From an uncultured Clostridia bacterium (GTDB lineage: Bacteria; Bacillota; Clostridia; TANB77; CAG-465), in the NCBI GenBank assembly GCA_944383015.1, contig CALWOC010000002.1, positions 124,001 to 188,000 of the forward strand: a stretch of DNA of 64,000 nucleotides, in the 5' to 3' direction. The translations under genes and the position numbers were made by a program. This document shows positions 17,768 to 26,573 of this stretch, piece by piece. Under the pieces are notes generated by a model, which was not told the DNA's origin, made no database searches, and was given only the letters and a program-made list of their open reading frames with translations. The first letter of the stretch is position 1. Each line of letters starts with the position of its first letter.

Positions 17768-19900
17768 ATGAACGATTTAGAATATGAAAAGCAGAAATTA
17801 AAAAATGTAGAAGAAGAACTTGAAACAATTCAAGAAGGAGAGGAGCAAATACTTAGAACTTTGCCCAAAAAGTATAGTAATAATCCAGTTTTATTATCTA
17901 ATTTAATGTCAGCTACGGCGACAAAGATAACTAATATAGTAAGGATGAAAGAAAAACCATACTTTGCAAGAATTGACTTTAAAGAAGATAAAAAGAATAA
18001 AAAAGAAAAACTATATATTGGTAAAGTTGGGGTAACAGATTTAGATGGAAATGTTGTTATTACTGATTGGAGAGCTCCTGTTTCAACATTATATTATGAT
18101 GCTAATCTAGGAAAAGTAGAGTATAATGCCCCAAAAGGAAAAGTTAAAGGAGAATTGTCGCTAAAGAGACAGATAATTATACAAAATAAAGAAGTAGAAG
18201 ATATATTTGATGTTGACTCTGTATCTGATGATGAGTTGTTAAAACCATATTTAGGAGCAAATGCAGACAATAGACTAAAGAATATTGTAGCTTCAATTCA
18301 ATCTGAACAAAATAATATTATCAGAAAAAGTATAGATAAAAATCTTATTGTTCAAGGTGTAGCAGGTTCTGGTAAAACGACTGTTGCATTACATAGAATA
18401 GCATATTTGATGTATAATAATTCGAATAAATATAAAGCAAATCAATTTATGGTAATAGGACCAAATAAGTTTTTTATTAACTATATATCAAATGTACTAC
18501 CGGATCTTGATGCAAGTAATGCTGTTCAAGTTACATATGAAGAGCTTGCAAGTAATTTTATTGGAGAGAAAATTATATTTGAAGATTCTACTAAAAAACT
18601 CGCAGATATTATAGACAAAAAAGCAACTGAAGACTATTTAAAATTTAAAAGTAGTCTTGAATATAAAGAATTATTAGAAAAATATCTAAATACTTATGAA
18701 AAAGGCATTATTTCAGATAGTGGATTAGTTATAAATAATATACAGATTTTATCTAAGAAAGAAATAATGAAAATATATGGTGAGGTACTTGGTGAATCTG
18801 TAAAACAAAGATTAGATATGACAGCTAAAGTTACTTCAAATAGAATTAAAAATGATGATAATATATATCAAAAGATAAAGTCTAAAATGTTAGAATTAGA
18901 AAAAGAAGAACCTGATATAGATAAAAAGAGGAAAATTGTTAAGCAAGAATTAGATATGTTAAAGGAGCTTGAAAAAACCGGCTTTGAAAAACAAATAAAA
19001 AAATATCTTAATATTGCTAATTTAAAAACAATAAATATCTATAAAGAATTTGTGGAAAATGTGGATAAACTTTATCAAGGACATGATAAAAATATAGAAT
19101 TATTAAAGAAAAATACATTAGAATCTTTAAAAAATAAGATAATAGAAAATGAAGACATTGCGGCTTTAATGTATATTAAGTTATATTTGTTTGGAAATGA
19201 TGAATATAAGAATATAAAGAGTGTGGTAATAGATGAAGCACAGGACTTTGGAATATTTAGTTATTATGTATTAAAAAATATATTATCAAATGCAGTATTT
19301 TCTATTTTTGGAGACATGGCACAAGGAATATATTCTTATAGAGCAATTGATGGTTGGAATGAAGTGATAGATAATGTAATTCAAGGTGCTGAGTATTTGA
19401 CCTTAAAAAAATCGTATAGAACGTCAATTGAAATAATGGATGAGGCAAATAAAATATCAGAAAATATTGGACTTGGAAGAGCAAATCCAGTTATTAGAAG
19501 TTCTGGTCCTATTATAAAAAGTAAAGTAAGAAAAGATGAAGAAATAGAGTATATATCAAATAGAGTAAAGCATTATTTAAAAGAAGGGTTTAAATCTATT
19601 GCAATAATATACAAAGATCAAAATAATATGTTAAAGTTAAATAAAAAACTTAAAGCATTAAATATTGAATCAGAGATTATATATAAAGATCAGGAAAAAT
19701 ACAATGGTGGCGTTTGTATATTAACCTCATATTTATCCAAAGGTCTTGAATTTGATGTAGTGATAATTGCAGATGTGGATGAAAATGTATATAAATATAA
19801 TAATATTTTAGATATGAAGCTTTTATATGTTGCAATGACAAGAGCTTTACATAGATTAGAACTAGTTTATGACAACAATATTTGTAAATATTTACAATAA
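17768..19900 (+). CDS. helD: HelD-like superfamily 1 helicase (RNA polymerase recycling)
   Basis: A 710-aa UvrD-type ATPase. An N-terminal coiled coil (first 60 residues) is followed by Walker A (GVAGSGKTT), then after a long insertion VIDEAQDFG, GDMAQGIYSYR, SYRTS, KGLEFDVVII and VAMTRALHRLEL. HelD in Bacillus pulls stalled RNA polymerase from DNA and in some bacteria lowers rifampin sensitivity. The coiled coil plus insertion favour HelD over UvrD or Rep. The ATG at 17768 follows AAAGGAGGG. It is monocistronic, with its own promoter. Confidence 0.85.
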   Translation: MNDLEYEKQKLKNVEEELETIQEGEEQILRTLPKKYSNNPVLLSNLMSATATKITNIVRMKEKPYFARIDFKEDKKNKKEKLYIGKVGVTDLDGNVVITDWRAPVSTLYYDANLGKVEYNAPKGKVKGELSLKRQIIIQNKEVEDIFDVDSVSDDELLKPYLGANADNRLKNIVASIQSEQNNIIRKSIDKNLIVQGVAGSGKTTVALHRIAYLMYNNSNKYKANQFMVIGPNKFFINYISNVLPDLDASNAVQVTYEELASNFIGEKIIFEDSTKKLADIIDKKATEDYLKFKSSLEYKELLEKYLNTYEKGIISDSGLVINNIQILSKKEIMKIYGEVLGESVKQRLDMTAKVTSNRIKNDDNIYQKIKSKMLELEKEEPDIDKKRKIVKQELDMLKELEKTGFEKQIKKYLNIANLKTINIYKEFVENVDKLYQGHDKNIELLKKNTLESLKNKIIENEDIAALMYIKLYLFGNDEYKNIKSVVIDEAQDFGIFSYYVLKNILSNAVFSIFGDMAQGIYSYRAIDGWNEVIDNVIQGAEYLTLKKSYRTSIEIMDEANKISENIGLGRANPVIRSSGPIIKSKVRKDEEIEYISNRVKHYLKEGFKSIAIIYKDQNNMLKLNKKLKALNIESEIIYKDQEKYNGGVCILTSYLSKGLEFDVVIIADVDENVYKYNNILDMKLLYVAMTRALHRLELVYDNNICKYLQ

Positions 19901-19959
19901 TAATAGACAAATTTTCTTATTTTTGATATTATATAAAATGATGGGCACAGGAGGTAGAA

Positions 19960-20319
19960 ATGAACAAGAAAAGGTTTATAGCATTTATTGCTATAGTAGC
20001 ATGTATAATTGTAGCTATTGTAGTAGTAGTAATTAATTTAAACAAAAAAACTAATGATGAAAATGTGCAAACACAAGAAAACGTAAAAACATATACAGAT
20101 GATGAATGGAAAGAGTATGCAAGTGCTTTTTATCAAGAACAAACAGGGACAGCTCCAGCAAGAATTAGACTATTTACAGACGGGACAGATGTTATGATAA
20201 TAGAAATTTACGACTCAGAAGAGGAAAATGCTAATTTTATAGAAAGATATAATTTAGACTATAAAACAGGAATTGGTACTGATATAGAAGGTAATAAGGT
20301 AGATTTAAACTTAAAGTAA
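19960..20319 (+). CDS. Small membrane-anchored or secreted protein
   Basis: A 119-aa protein with one N-terminal hydrophobic segment (residues 6-27) and a short, soluble outer domain (about 90 residues) with no Cys and no recognized family. GGAGGT precedes the start. No other gene shares its transcript, and it ends at a bidirectional terminator. Confidence 0.7.
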   Translation: MNKKRFIAFIAIVACIIVAIVVVVINLNKKTNDENVQTQENVKTYTDDEWKEYASAFYQEQTGTAPARIRLFTDGTDVMIIEIYDSEEENANFIERYNLDYKTGIGTDIEGNKVDLNLK

Positions 20320-20334
20320 ATATAACTAGTAATA

Positions 20335-20373
20335 AAAAAGATAGTGAGAGATAAAATACTCACTATCTTTTTA
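20335..20373. terminator. Bidirectional terminator
   Basis: AAAAGATAGTGAG and CTCACTATCTTTT form a 13-base stem around a ten-base loop. It has a U-tract on both strands, serving the rightward gene before it and the leftward spore-protein gene after it. Confidence 0.85.
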
Positions 20374-20399
20374 ACTTTCTAACTTAAATTAACTTTAAA

Positions 20400-20615
20400 T
20401 TATTGGTTAGGTTGTTGAGATTGCATTTGGTTAGCAGCATTAGCAACTAATCTTTTAACCATTTCACCACCTACAGAACCAGCTTGTTTAGAAGTTAAAT
20501 CACCATTATAACCTTGCTTTAGGTTAACTCCAATTTCGTTAGCTACTTCATATTTGAATTTGTCTAGAGCAGCTTTAGCTTGTTTGTTTGTCATTTTGCT
20601 ATTTGTAGAAGCCAT
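20400..20615 (-). CDS. Alpha/beta-type small acid-soluble spore protein
   Basis: A 71-aa SASP. It contains the signature block KYEVANEIGVNLK-GYNGDLTSKQAGSVGGEMVKRLV, with the Glu-Ile pair cut by the germination protease GPR and the GSVGG turn used for DNA binding. Such proteins coat DNA in the forespore and give UV resistance; they are normally made under sigma-G. I could not find a clear sigma-G promoter by eye. GGAGGTG lies seven bases before the ATG. It shows the organism forms, or recently formed, endospores. Confidence 0.95.
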   Translation of the reverse strand: MASTNSKMTNKQAKAALDKFKYEVANEIGVNLKQGYNGDLTSKQAGSVGGEMVKRLVANAANQMQSQQPNQ

Positions 20616-20738
20616 TTAATTCACCTCCAATTTTTTGGTATTAAAGTGTTTTATATTTAATTACACTTTACACTAATAATTTGTGTTAATTAATTAAAAT
20701 AATACAGGAAATTATTGGAAATTTATTAAATTTTTGAA

Positions 20739-20747
20739 TTTGACAAA
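20739..20747 (-). promoter_or_regulatory. Putative 0A box (Spo0A binding site)
   Basis: On the minus strand the sequence is TTTGTCAAA, a full match to the 0A-box consensus (TTTGTCRAA). It lies upstream of spo0A's promoter and between spo0A and the SASP gene, so it could serve autoregulation of spo0A. Its plus-strand reading (TTGACA) is not followed by a -10 at the right distance. Confidence 0.55.
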
Positions 20748-20775
20748 ATTTGATAGCGAAAAGCAGTCAAAAATC

Positions 20776-20804
20776 TTGATTTTAGCTAAAAACAATTGTA
20801 TAAT
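20776..20804 (+). promoter_or_regulatory. spo0A promoter
   Basis: TTGATT (20776-20781), 17 bases, TATAAT (20799-20804), about 40 bases before the spo0A ATG. The remainder of the 230-base gap 20616-20845 shows only the 0A box. Confidence 0.65.
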
Positions 20805-20845
20805 AATGATGCTTTATAGGATAGACTGGAAATGGAGCAATTAAA

Positions 20846-21631
20846 ATGGAAAATAATAAAATAAAAATAATGATAGTTGATGATAATAAAGAATTTGTTA
20901 AATTACTAAATATGTACATTAACTCTCAAAAAGATATGATCGCATTGGAACCTCTATATGATGGTACTAATGTTATAGATGCTATAAAACAGTCTAAACC
21001 TGATGTTATGCTGCTTGATGTAGTAATGCCAGAAAAAGATGGCTTATCAGTTCTTGAAGATTTACAAGATGAAGTAGGAATAGATAAACCTATTACAATA
21101 GTAATGTCTGCTATTGGTCAAGAGAAAGTTACTCAAAAAGCAATATCACTTGGTGCAACTTATTATGTTGTAAAGCCTTTTGATATGATAACTCTTGTAG
21201 ATAGAATTAGAGATTTACTTAAAGAGGAAGAAGATATAAAAACTGAATATATGGTAGCTTATGGAAATAAGAATTTGCCATTGGAAGTAAGAGTAACTCA
21301 AATGATACATGATGTTGGTGTACCAGCACATATAAAAGGATATCAGTATATAAGAGAAGCTATTATTCTAGCTGTACAAAATGAAGACATATTAAATTCT
21401 GTAACTAAAGAATTATATCCTACTTTATCACAAAAATTTTCAACTACTCCTTCTAGAGTTGAAAGAGCTATTAGACATGCAATTGAAGTTGCTTGGAATA
21501 GAGGGCAAATTGAAATGCATGAAAAAATATTTGGTTACACAGTAAATTCTAATAAAGGAAAACCAACTAATTCTGAATTTATTGCAATGATTGCAGATAG
21601 AATAAGACTATCTGAGAAAGTTGCAGTATAA
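20846..21631 (+). CDS. spo0A: Sporulation master response regulator Spo0A
   Basis: A 261-aa protein with an N-terminal receiver domain (IMIVDDN, phosphoacceptor Asp in LLDVVMPEKDG, switch Ser/Lys in VMSAIG and VVKPFD) and the C-terminal sporulation DNA-binding domain (TPSRVERAIRHAIEVAWNRG). Phosphorylated Spo0A activates entry into sporulation. In many Bacillota spoIVB precedes spo0A; here it does not, and spo0A is a single-gene unit between its promoter and a terminator. Confidence 0.97.
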   Translation: MENNKIKIMIVDDNKEFVKLLNMYINSQKDMIALEPLYDGTNVIDAIKQSKPDVMLLDVVMPEKDGLSVLEDLQDEVGIDKPITIVMSAIGQEKVTQKAISLGATYYVVKPFDMITLVDRIRDLLKEEEDIKTEYMVAYGNKNLPLEVRVTQMIHDVGVPAHIKGYQYIREAIILAVQNEDILNSVTKELYPTLSQKFSTTPSRVERAIRHAIEVAWNRGQIEMHEKIFGYTVNSNKGKPTNSEFIAMIADRIRLSEKVAV

Positions 21632-21640
21632 CTCTTGAAA

Positions 21641-21676
21641 AGAAAATATAATGTAAAAATTATATTTTCTTTTTTA
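21641..21676 (+). terminator. Terminator after spo0A
   Basis: AGAAAATATAA pairs with TTATATTTTCT around a TGTAAAAA loop and runs into TTTTTT. Confidence 0.85.
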
Positions 21677-21721
21677 TTTGCTAAAAACTATGTAATACGA
21701 TATCTAAAGTATTATGTTTAC

Positions 21722-21750
21722 TTGACATTTTGACCTAAAAATAGTAAAAT
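21722..21750 (+). promoter_or_regulatory. gdpP operon promoter
   Basis: TTGACA (21722-21727), 17 bases, TAAAAT (21745-21750). The expected transcript start near 21757 lies too close to the ATG at 21760, which argues for the ATG at 21787 as the real gdpP start. Confidence 0.75.
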
Positions 21751-21786
21751 ATAGGAAAAATGCAAGAAAAGAGGAAGTTCGGTTTT

Positions 21787-23757
21787 ATGGGTAAAAATAA
21801 AGAAAAAAGGACAGGTATTTTAAAGTCTTTTTCTTCAAGAATAGTTTTTTTATCAATACTAATAATTTGTGCTGCTTTTATTTCAATTATTTTCCCACTT
21901 ACATTGTATGCAGACATATTTATTATTTTTGTTTTATGTGTCGTTGCTATTGTTATGTGTATTAGAGAACTAAAAAATAAAAAATATAGACTTCATGAAT
22001 TGTCTAAAAACATTGATTCTATATTTAAAGATTCTTTAGATTTAGTAGATATTCCAATGGCAATTGTTGGCATGCAAGGAAATATAATATGGAAAAATAA
22101 TTCGGCAGAACATTTGCTACCAGATGAATATATAGAAAAATCTGCTTTAAAACTAGAATCTTTAAAAAAGAAAAATCCTAATTCAAGTCTTCTTGAAGAG
22201 CTTGGAAATGGTGATGTATATAACATTATTTGTAACCAAATTAAATTTGAAAATTTTGATTGTATGCTAGTGTCTTTTGTTGACAAAACTTATGAAAGTA
22301 CTTTAAGAGAAAATTTAGAAGATACTAGAGTTGCTATAGGTATGCTTTTTATTGACAACTATGAAGAGACATTGCAAGGCCTTGATGAAATGCAAAAAGC
22401 GGAGGTTACATCTGTTCTTACAAGAGAAATTAGGAGTTGGGCAAGAGAAAATAAAGGAGTACTTGCAAGATTAGATAAAGACAAATATGCTATATTTATG
22501 GAAAAAAAATATATAGATAAGATGGAGAAAGATTCATTTGATATATTAGAAAGGGTAAGAAATATAACTAAACTTACTAAATTACCTATTACAGTATCAA
22601 TTGGCGTATCATATGCAGAAGAGACTCTTGAAGACCGATATAATGCTGGTAGATCAGCCCTTGATATTGCACTTGGTAGAGGTGGAGATCAAGCAGTAGT
22701 AAAAAAAGATAAAAAATATGATTTTTTTGGAGGCTCAAATATTGGATTAGAAAAAACTAGTAAAGTAAAAGCTAGAACTATGGCACAGGCAATAAGAGAG
22801 TTAGTTGAAAAATCTGAGAAGGTGTATGTGGTTGGACATAGAAATTCAGATTTAGATTGTATTGGTGCATCTATTGGTATTGTAAAAATAGCTCAATATC
22901 TAGGAAAGCCAGTAACTGTAATAGTAGATGCAAAATGTAATGCAAGTACAGAGGGTGTTATTACTAAAATAAAATATGATGAAAATTATGATGATGTATT
23001 TAAAACATATCCAGAAATAAAAAATGATGATTTTACAAATTGTTTACTTGTTGTTGTAGATACACATAAGAAATCATATTTAGTTGAACCTGATTTACTA
23101 GATAAATTTGAAAAAATTGCAGTAATAGATCATCATAGAAGAGGACCTGAATTTATAGATAATGCTGTTTTAACATACCATGAAATATATGCATCTTCTG
23201 CAACAGAGCTAGTTGTTGAGCTTTTGATGTATATGGATGGTGTTGAAATATCTTCTAATGAAGCAGAATGTATGTATGCAGGACTTGTAGTAGATACTAA
23301 AAACTTTATGTTTAAAACAGGAGTAAGGACATTTGAAGTAGCTGCTTATCTTAAGAAGTTTGGAATAGATGTTGCAGAGATAAAATTGTTATTTCAAAAT
23401 AATTTTGAAACGTATGTGGCAAAAGTTAATATAGTTAAAAATGCTGAATTTATACATAATAAAATAGCAATTTCTGTATCTGAAGAAAAACATCCGGATA
23501 TGCCGATAATAGTTGCGCAAGCAGCTGATGAACTTTTATCTATTTCTGGAATTCAAGCATCTTTCGTTTTATGTATGGTTGATGGAATTGTTATGATTTC
23601 TGGTAGATCAATGGGAGATATAAATGTTCAAACTATATTAGAAAAAATGGGCGGAGGTGGACATTTGACTTTTGCAGGTGCGCAAATAGCAGGTGTTACT
23701 CTTGAGAAAGCAAAAGAAAAGTTATTAGAAAGTATAGAAGAATATTTATCTGAATAA
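21787..23757 (+). CDS. gdpP: GdpP-type cyclic-di-AMP phosphodiesterase
   Basis: A 656-aa membrane enzyme. Two hydrophobic segments in the first 75 residues are followed by a PAS-like region, a degenerate GGDEF domain, and DHH/DHHA1 domains: GHRNSDLDCIGAS, VVDTH, VIDHHRRG, and GGGGHLTFAGAQI near the end. The family hydrolyzes c-di-AMP to pApA and so tunes potassium and cell-wall homeostasis. The start is set by GAGGAAG at 21771-21777 and by the promoter position. It leads the conserved block gdpP-rplI-dnaB. Confidence 0.93.
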   Translation: MGKNKEKRTGILKSFSSRIVFLSILIICAAFISIIFPLTLYADIFIIFVLCVVAIVMCIRELKNKKYRLHELSKNIDSIFKDSLDLVDIPMAIVGMQGNIIWKNNSAEHLLPDEYIEKSALKLESLKKKNPNSSLLEELGNGDVYNIICNQIKFENFDCMLVSFVDKTYESTLRENLEDTRVAIGMLFIDNYEETLQGLDEMQKAEVTSVLTREIRSWARENKGVLARLDKDKYAIFMEKKYIDKMEKDSFDILERVRNITKLTKLPITVSIGVSYAEETLEDRYNAGRSALDIALGRGGDQAVVKKDKKYDFFGGSNIGLEKTSKVKARTMAQAIRELVEKSEKVYVVGHRNSDLDCIGASIGIVKIAQYLGKPVTVIVDAKCNASTEGVITKIKYDENYDDVFKTYPEIKNDDFTNCLLVVVDTHKKSYLVEPDLLDKFEKIAVIDHHRRGPEFIDNAVLTYHEIYASSATELVVELLMYMDGVEISSNEAECMYAGLVVDTKNFMFKTGVRTFEVAAYLKKFGIDVAEIKLLFQNNFETYVAKVNIVKNAEFIHNKIAISVSEEKHPDMPIIVAQAADELLSISGIQASFVLCMVDGIVMISGRSMGDINVQTILEKMGGGGHLTFAGAQIAGVTLEKAKEKLLESIEEYLSE

Positions 23758-23777
23758 AAAATAATAGGAGGGAAAAA

Positions 23778-24224
23778 ATGAAAGTAGTATTAAAGCAAGA
23801 TGTAAAAGGGCTTGGAAAAAAATTTCAAATCATTGAAGTAAGCGAAGGTTATGCTAGAAATTTTTTATTTCCTAAAAAGATAGCTGTGATAGCAGATAAT
23901 AAAAATTTAAATGAAGCTCAAGGAAAAATTGATGCTCAAAAGTATAAAAAGAAGACAGAGCTTGAAGCAGCAAATGAAAATAAAAAAATTATTGAATCAG
24001 GATTTATTGAATTTAAACATAAAGTTGGTGAGGGTAGCAAACTTTATGGAAGTGTAACTGAAAAAGATATTGCAGAAAAAATAAAAGAAAAATTTAGTAT
24101 AGAAGTAAATAAGAAAAAAATAGTAATTGATGATCCTATAAAAACATTAGGAACATTTATAGTAAGCGTAAAATTATATGAAGGAGTAGTAGCAAAGCTA
24201 AAAATATCAGTAATAAGAATGTAG
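23778..24224 (+). CDS. rplI: 50S ribosomal protein L9
   Basis: A 148-aa L9 with the N-terminal domain (MKVVLKQDVKGLGKK, VSEGYARNFLFPKK), the long linking helix and the C-terminal domain (GSVTEKDIAEKI). It supports reading-frame fidelity. It sits between gdpP and dnaB, the usual neighbours in Bacillota. Confidence 0.97.
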   Translation: MKVVLKQDVKGLGKKFQIIEVSEGYARNFLFPKKIAVIADNKNLNEAQGKIDAQKYKKKTELEAANENKKIIESGFIEFKHKVGEGSKLYGSVTEKDIAEKIKEKFSIEVNKKKIVIDDPIKTLGTFIVSVKLYEGVVAKLKISVIRM

Positions 24225-24233
24225 GTGTAGTAA

Positions 24234-25571
24234 ATGGAAAATGAAGTAGTAAATAAAGTACAGCCGAATGATACATTAGCAGAACAAGCAGTTTTAGGTT
24301 CAATGTTGGTATCAAAAGATGCGGTTCAAGTAGCAGTAGAAGTTTTAAAACCAGATGATTTTTATAGAGAAGATAATAAAGAGATTTATGCAGCTATGAT
24401 GGATATTTATTCTGTTGGTAGAGAAATAGATATGATAACTGTGACAGAGCAATTAAAGCTAAGAGGAACTTTAGAAAGAGTTGGCGGAACTCAAAATTTA
24501 GCAACATTAATAGATAACGTACCTACTACATCTAACATTGAAAGATATGTTGAGATTGTTGAACAAAAAGCTACTTCAAGAAATTTAATTAAAGTTACAA
24601 GTGATATTATGAAAATATCTTACGCTCAAACTGAGGAGCTTGATACTATAATAGAACAAGCAGAAAAAGGTATTTTTGATCTTGCTCAAAATAGAAATAG
24701 CAAGTCATATTCTGGAATGAAAGAAATACTGGTTACTACATTAGATTCTATAGAAAAAATGTATGAAAATAAAGAAAAGCTATCTGGAATTGAATCTGGA
24801 TTTATAGATTTAGATGAAAAAATATCTGGACTTAATAATTCGGATTTAATTATTGTTGCGGCTCGTCCTGCAATGGGTAAATCAGCTTTTGTATTAAATA
24901 TTGCTTCCTATGTTGCAATGCATGATAAAATACCTGTTATGATATTTAATTTAGAGATGTCTAAAGAACAACTTGTAAAAAGAATGCTTAGTTCTGAAAG
25001 TGAAATTGACAGTATGAGATTAAATAATGCAAATCTAGAGCAAGAAGATTGGATAAAAATGGCAGATGCTAGTAATAGACTTGCAGATGTTCCTATATAT
25101 ATAGATGATACACCGATACTTACTCCATCTGAAATTAGAGCAAAGTGCAGAAAAGCAAAGTTAGAAAAAAATGTTGGTTTAATTATAATAGACTATTTAC
25201 AGTTAATGGAATCTAAAACAGCAAATGGTTCTAGGCAACAAGAAATATCTGAGATTTCAAGAGGACTAAAAATTCTTGCAAAAGAACTTGATGTTCCAGT
25301 TATTGCCCTTTCACAACTTAGTCGTGCTACTGAGTCTAGAGCAGATCACAGACCGATGCTTAGTGATCTTCGTGAATCTGGTTCTATTGAGCAAGATGCT
25401 GATATTGTTATGTTTTTACATAGAGAAGATTATTACGATAAAGATACAGAAAAGAAAAATATAGCTGAAGTTATAATTGCTAAAAATAGACATGGTGAAA
25501 CAGGAACTATAGAACTTGCTTGGCTTGGAAAATATACAAAATTTGCTAATTTATATAAAGGAAATGAATAG
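24234..25571 (+). CDS. dnaB: Replicative DNA helicase DnaB
   Basis: A 445-aa RecA-fold helicase. The N-terminal domain starts PNDTLAEQAVLGSML. The ATPase contains ARPAMGKSAF (Walker A), IIIDYLQLM (Walker B), and SQLSRATESR and SDLRESGSIEQDAD near the end. It is the hexameric helicase at the replication fork. It has normal length and starts ten bases after rplI. Confidence 0.97.
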   Translation: MENEVVNKVQPNDTLAEQAVLGSMLVSKDAVQVAVEVLKPDDFYREDNKEIYAAMMDIYSVGREIDMITVTEQLKLRGTLERVGGTQNLATLIDNVPTTSNIERYVEIVEQKATSRNLIKVTSDIMKISYAQTEELDTIIEQAEKGIFDLAQNRNSKSYSGMKEILVTTLDSIEKMYENKEKLSGIESGFIDLDEKISGLNNSDLIIVAARPAMGKSAFVLNIASYVAMHDKIPVMIFNLEMSKEQLVKRMLSSESEIDSMRLNNANLEQEDWIKMADASNRLADVPIYIDDTPILTPSEIRAKCRKAKLEKNVGLIIIDYLQLMESKTANGSRQQEISEISRGLKILAKELDVPVIALSQLSRATESRADHRPMLSDLRESGSIEQDADIVMFLHREDYYDKDTEKKNIAEVIIAKNRHGETGTIELAWLGKYTKFANLYKGNE

Positions 25572-25573
25572 AT

Positions 25574-26557
25574 ATGGTAAATAATATTTTAAATATTGTA
25601 AAGAATAATATACTAGATAATGGTCTTATTAGATCAGGAGACAAAGTTGTTGTAGCAGTGTCTGGTGGACCAGATTCTATGTGCTTAATTGATTCTTTAT
25701 ATAGATTAAAAGATGAATTGGGATTTGATGTGATTGTTGCTCATGTAAATCATGGTATTAGAAAAGAGTCTGATAATGAAAAGGAATACGTGAGTGATTA
25801 TTGTTTGAAAAGAAAAATTCCTTTTAATTACTTAAAAGTGGATATCCCTAAGCTTTCTAAAGAAAATAAAGTGTCTGAAGAAACATGTGGTAGAATGGTA
25901 AGATATGATTTTTTTGAAAAAATTAGAAAAGAGAATAAAGCCGACGTTATTGCTGTTGCACATAATTTGAATGACAATATAGAGACAATTTTATTAAATC
26001 AAATTAGAGGATGTGGATTAAAGGGACTAATAGGTATGGACTTTAAATTTAATAAGATAATTAGACCACTTCTTACTATTGAAAAAAAAGACATTTTATT
26101 ATATAATAATGAACTAGAGTTACATCCTTGTTTTGATAAAACAAACGAGGAAGATATTTACCTTAGAAATAAAGTTAGACTTCAATTAATTCCATATTTA
26201 CAGGAATTAAATCCTAATTTTGTTACCAACATTAGTAGAATGAGAAATATACTAAAGGAAGATAATGACTTTATTGAAGATTTTACTAATAATATATTTA
26301 AAAAGGTTATTATAAAGATGGATAACTCTAAAATTGTTTTTGATTTTTCTAATTTTATGAATGAGCATAAAAGTATACAAAAAAGAATTGTTAGAAAATT
26401 AATTGAAAAGAAAATATCTAATTTAGATGGAATAGAAAATATTCATGTATTAGATATAATAAAATTGCTTAATAATAATATAAAAGGTAAAAAATATATA
26501 ATTGGAAATAAGTTTACTATTGAAATAGTTAAGAAAAATATTGCCGTTATATATTAA
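25574..26557 (+). CDS. tilS: tRNA(Ile)-lysidine synthase
   Basis: A 327-aa N-type ATP pyrophosphatase with the SGGPDSM PP-loop near residue 30, [14 protein letters not shown], and [11 protein letters not shown]. It converts the wobble cytidine of tRNA-Ile(CAU) to lysidine so that AUA is read. AUA is very frequent in this AT-rich genome, which makes the enzyme essential. The protein is about 100 residues shorter than Bacillus TilS and lacks most of the C-terminal domain. The ATG follows dnaB by two bases. The hpt gene that often follows is absent. Confidence 0.93.
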   Translation: MVNNILNIVKNNILDNGLIRSGDKVVVAVSGGPDSMCLIDSLYRLKDELGFDVIVAHVNHGIRKESDNEKEYVSDYCLKRKIPFNYLKVDIPKLSKENKVSEETCGRMVRYDFFEKIRKENKADVIAVAHNLNDNIETILLNQIRGCGLKGLIGMDFKFNKIIRPLLTIEKKDILLYNNELELHPCFDKTNEEDIYLRNKVRLQLIPYLQELNPNFVTNISRMRNILKEDNDFIEDFTNNIFKKVIIKMDNSKIVFDFSNFMNEHKSIQKRIVRKLIEKKISNLDGIENIHVLDIIKLLNNNIKGKKYIIGNKFTIEIVKKNIAVIY

Positions 26558-26573
26558 ACTGAAGGGAGACAAA

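Noticed and set aside
20740..20763. TTGACA at 20740 as the spo0A -35 element
   Set aside because: No -10 element lies 16-18 bases downstream; the TTGATT/TATAAT pair at 20776-20804 fits better, and the hexamer is part of the 0A box.
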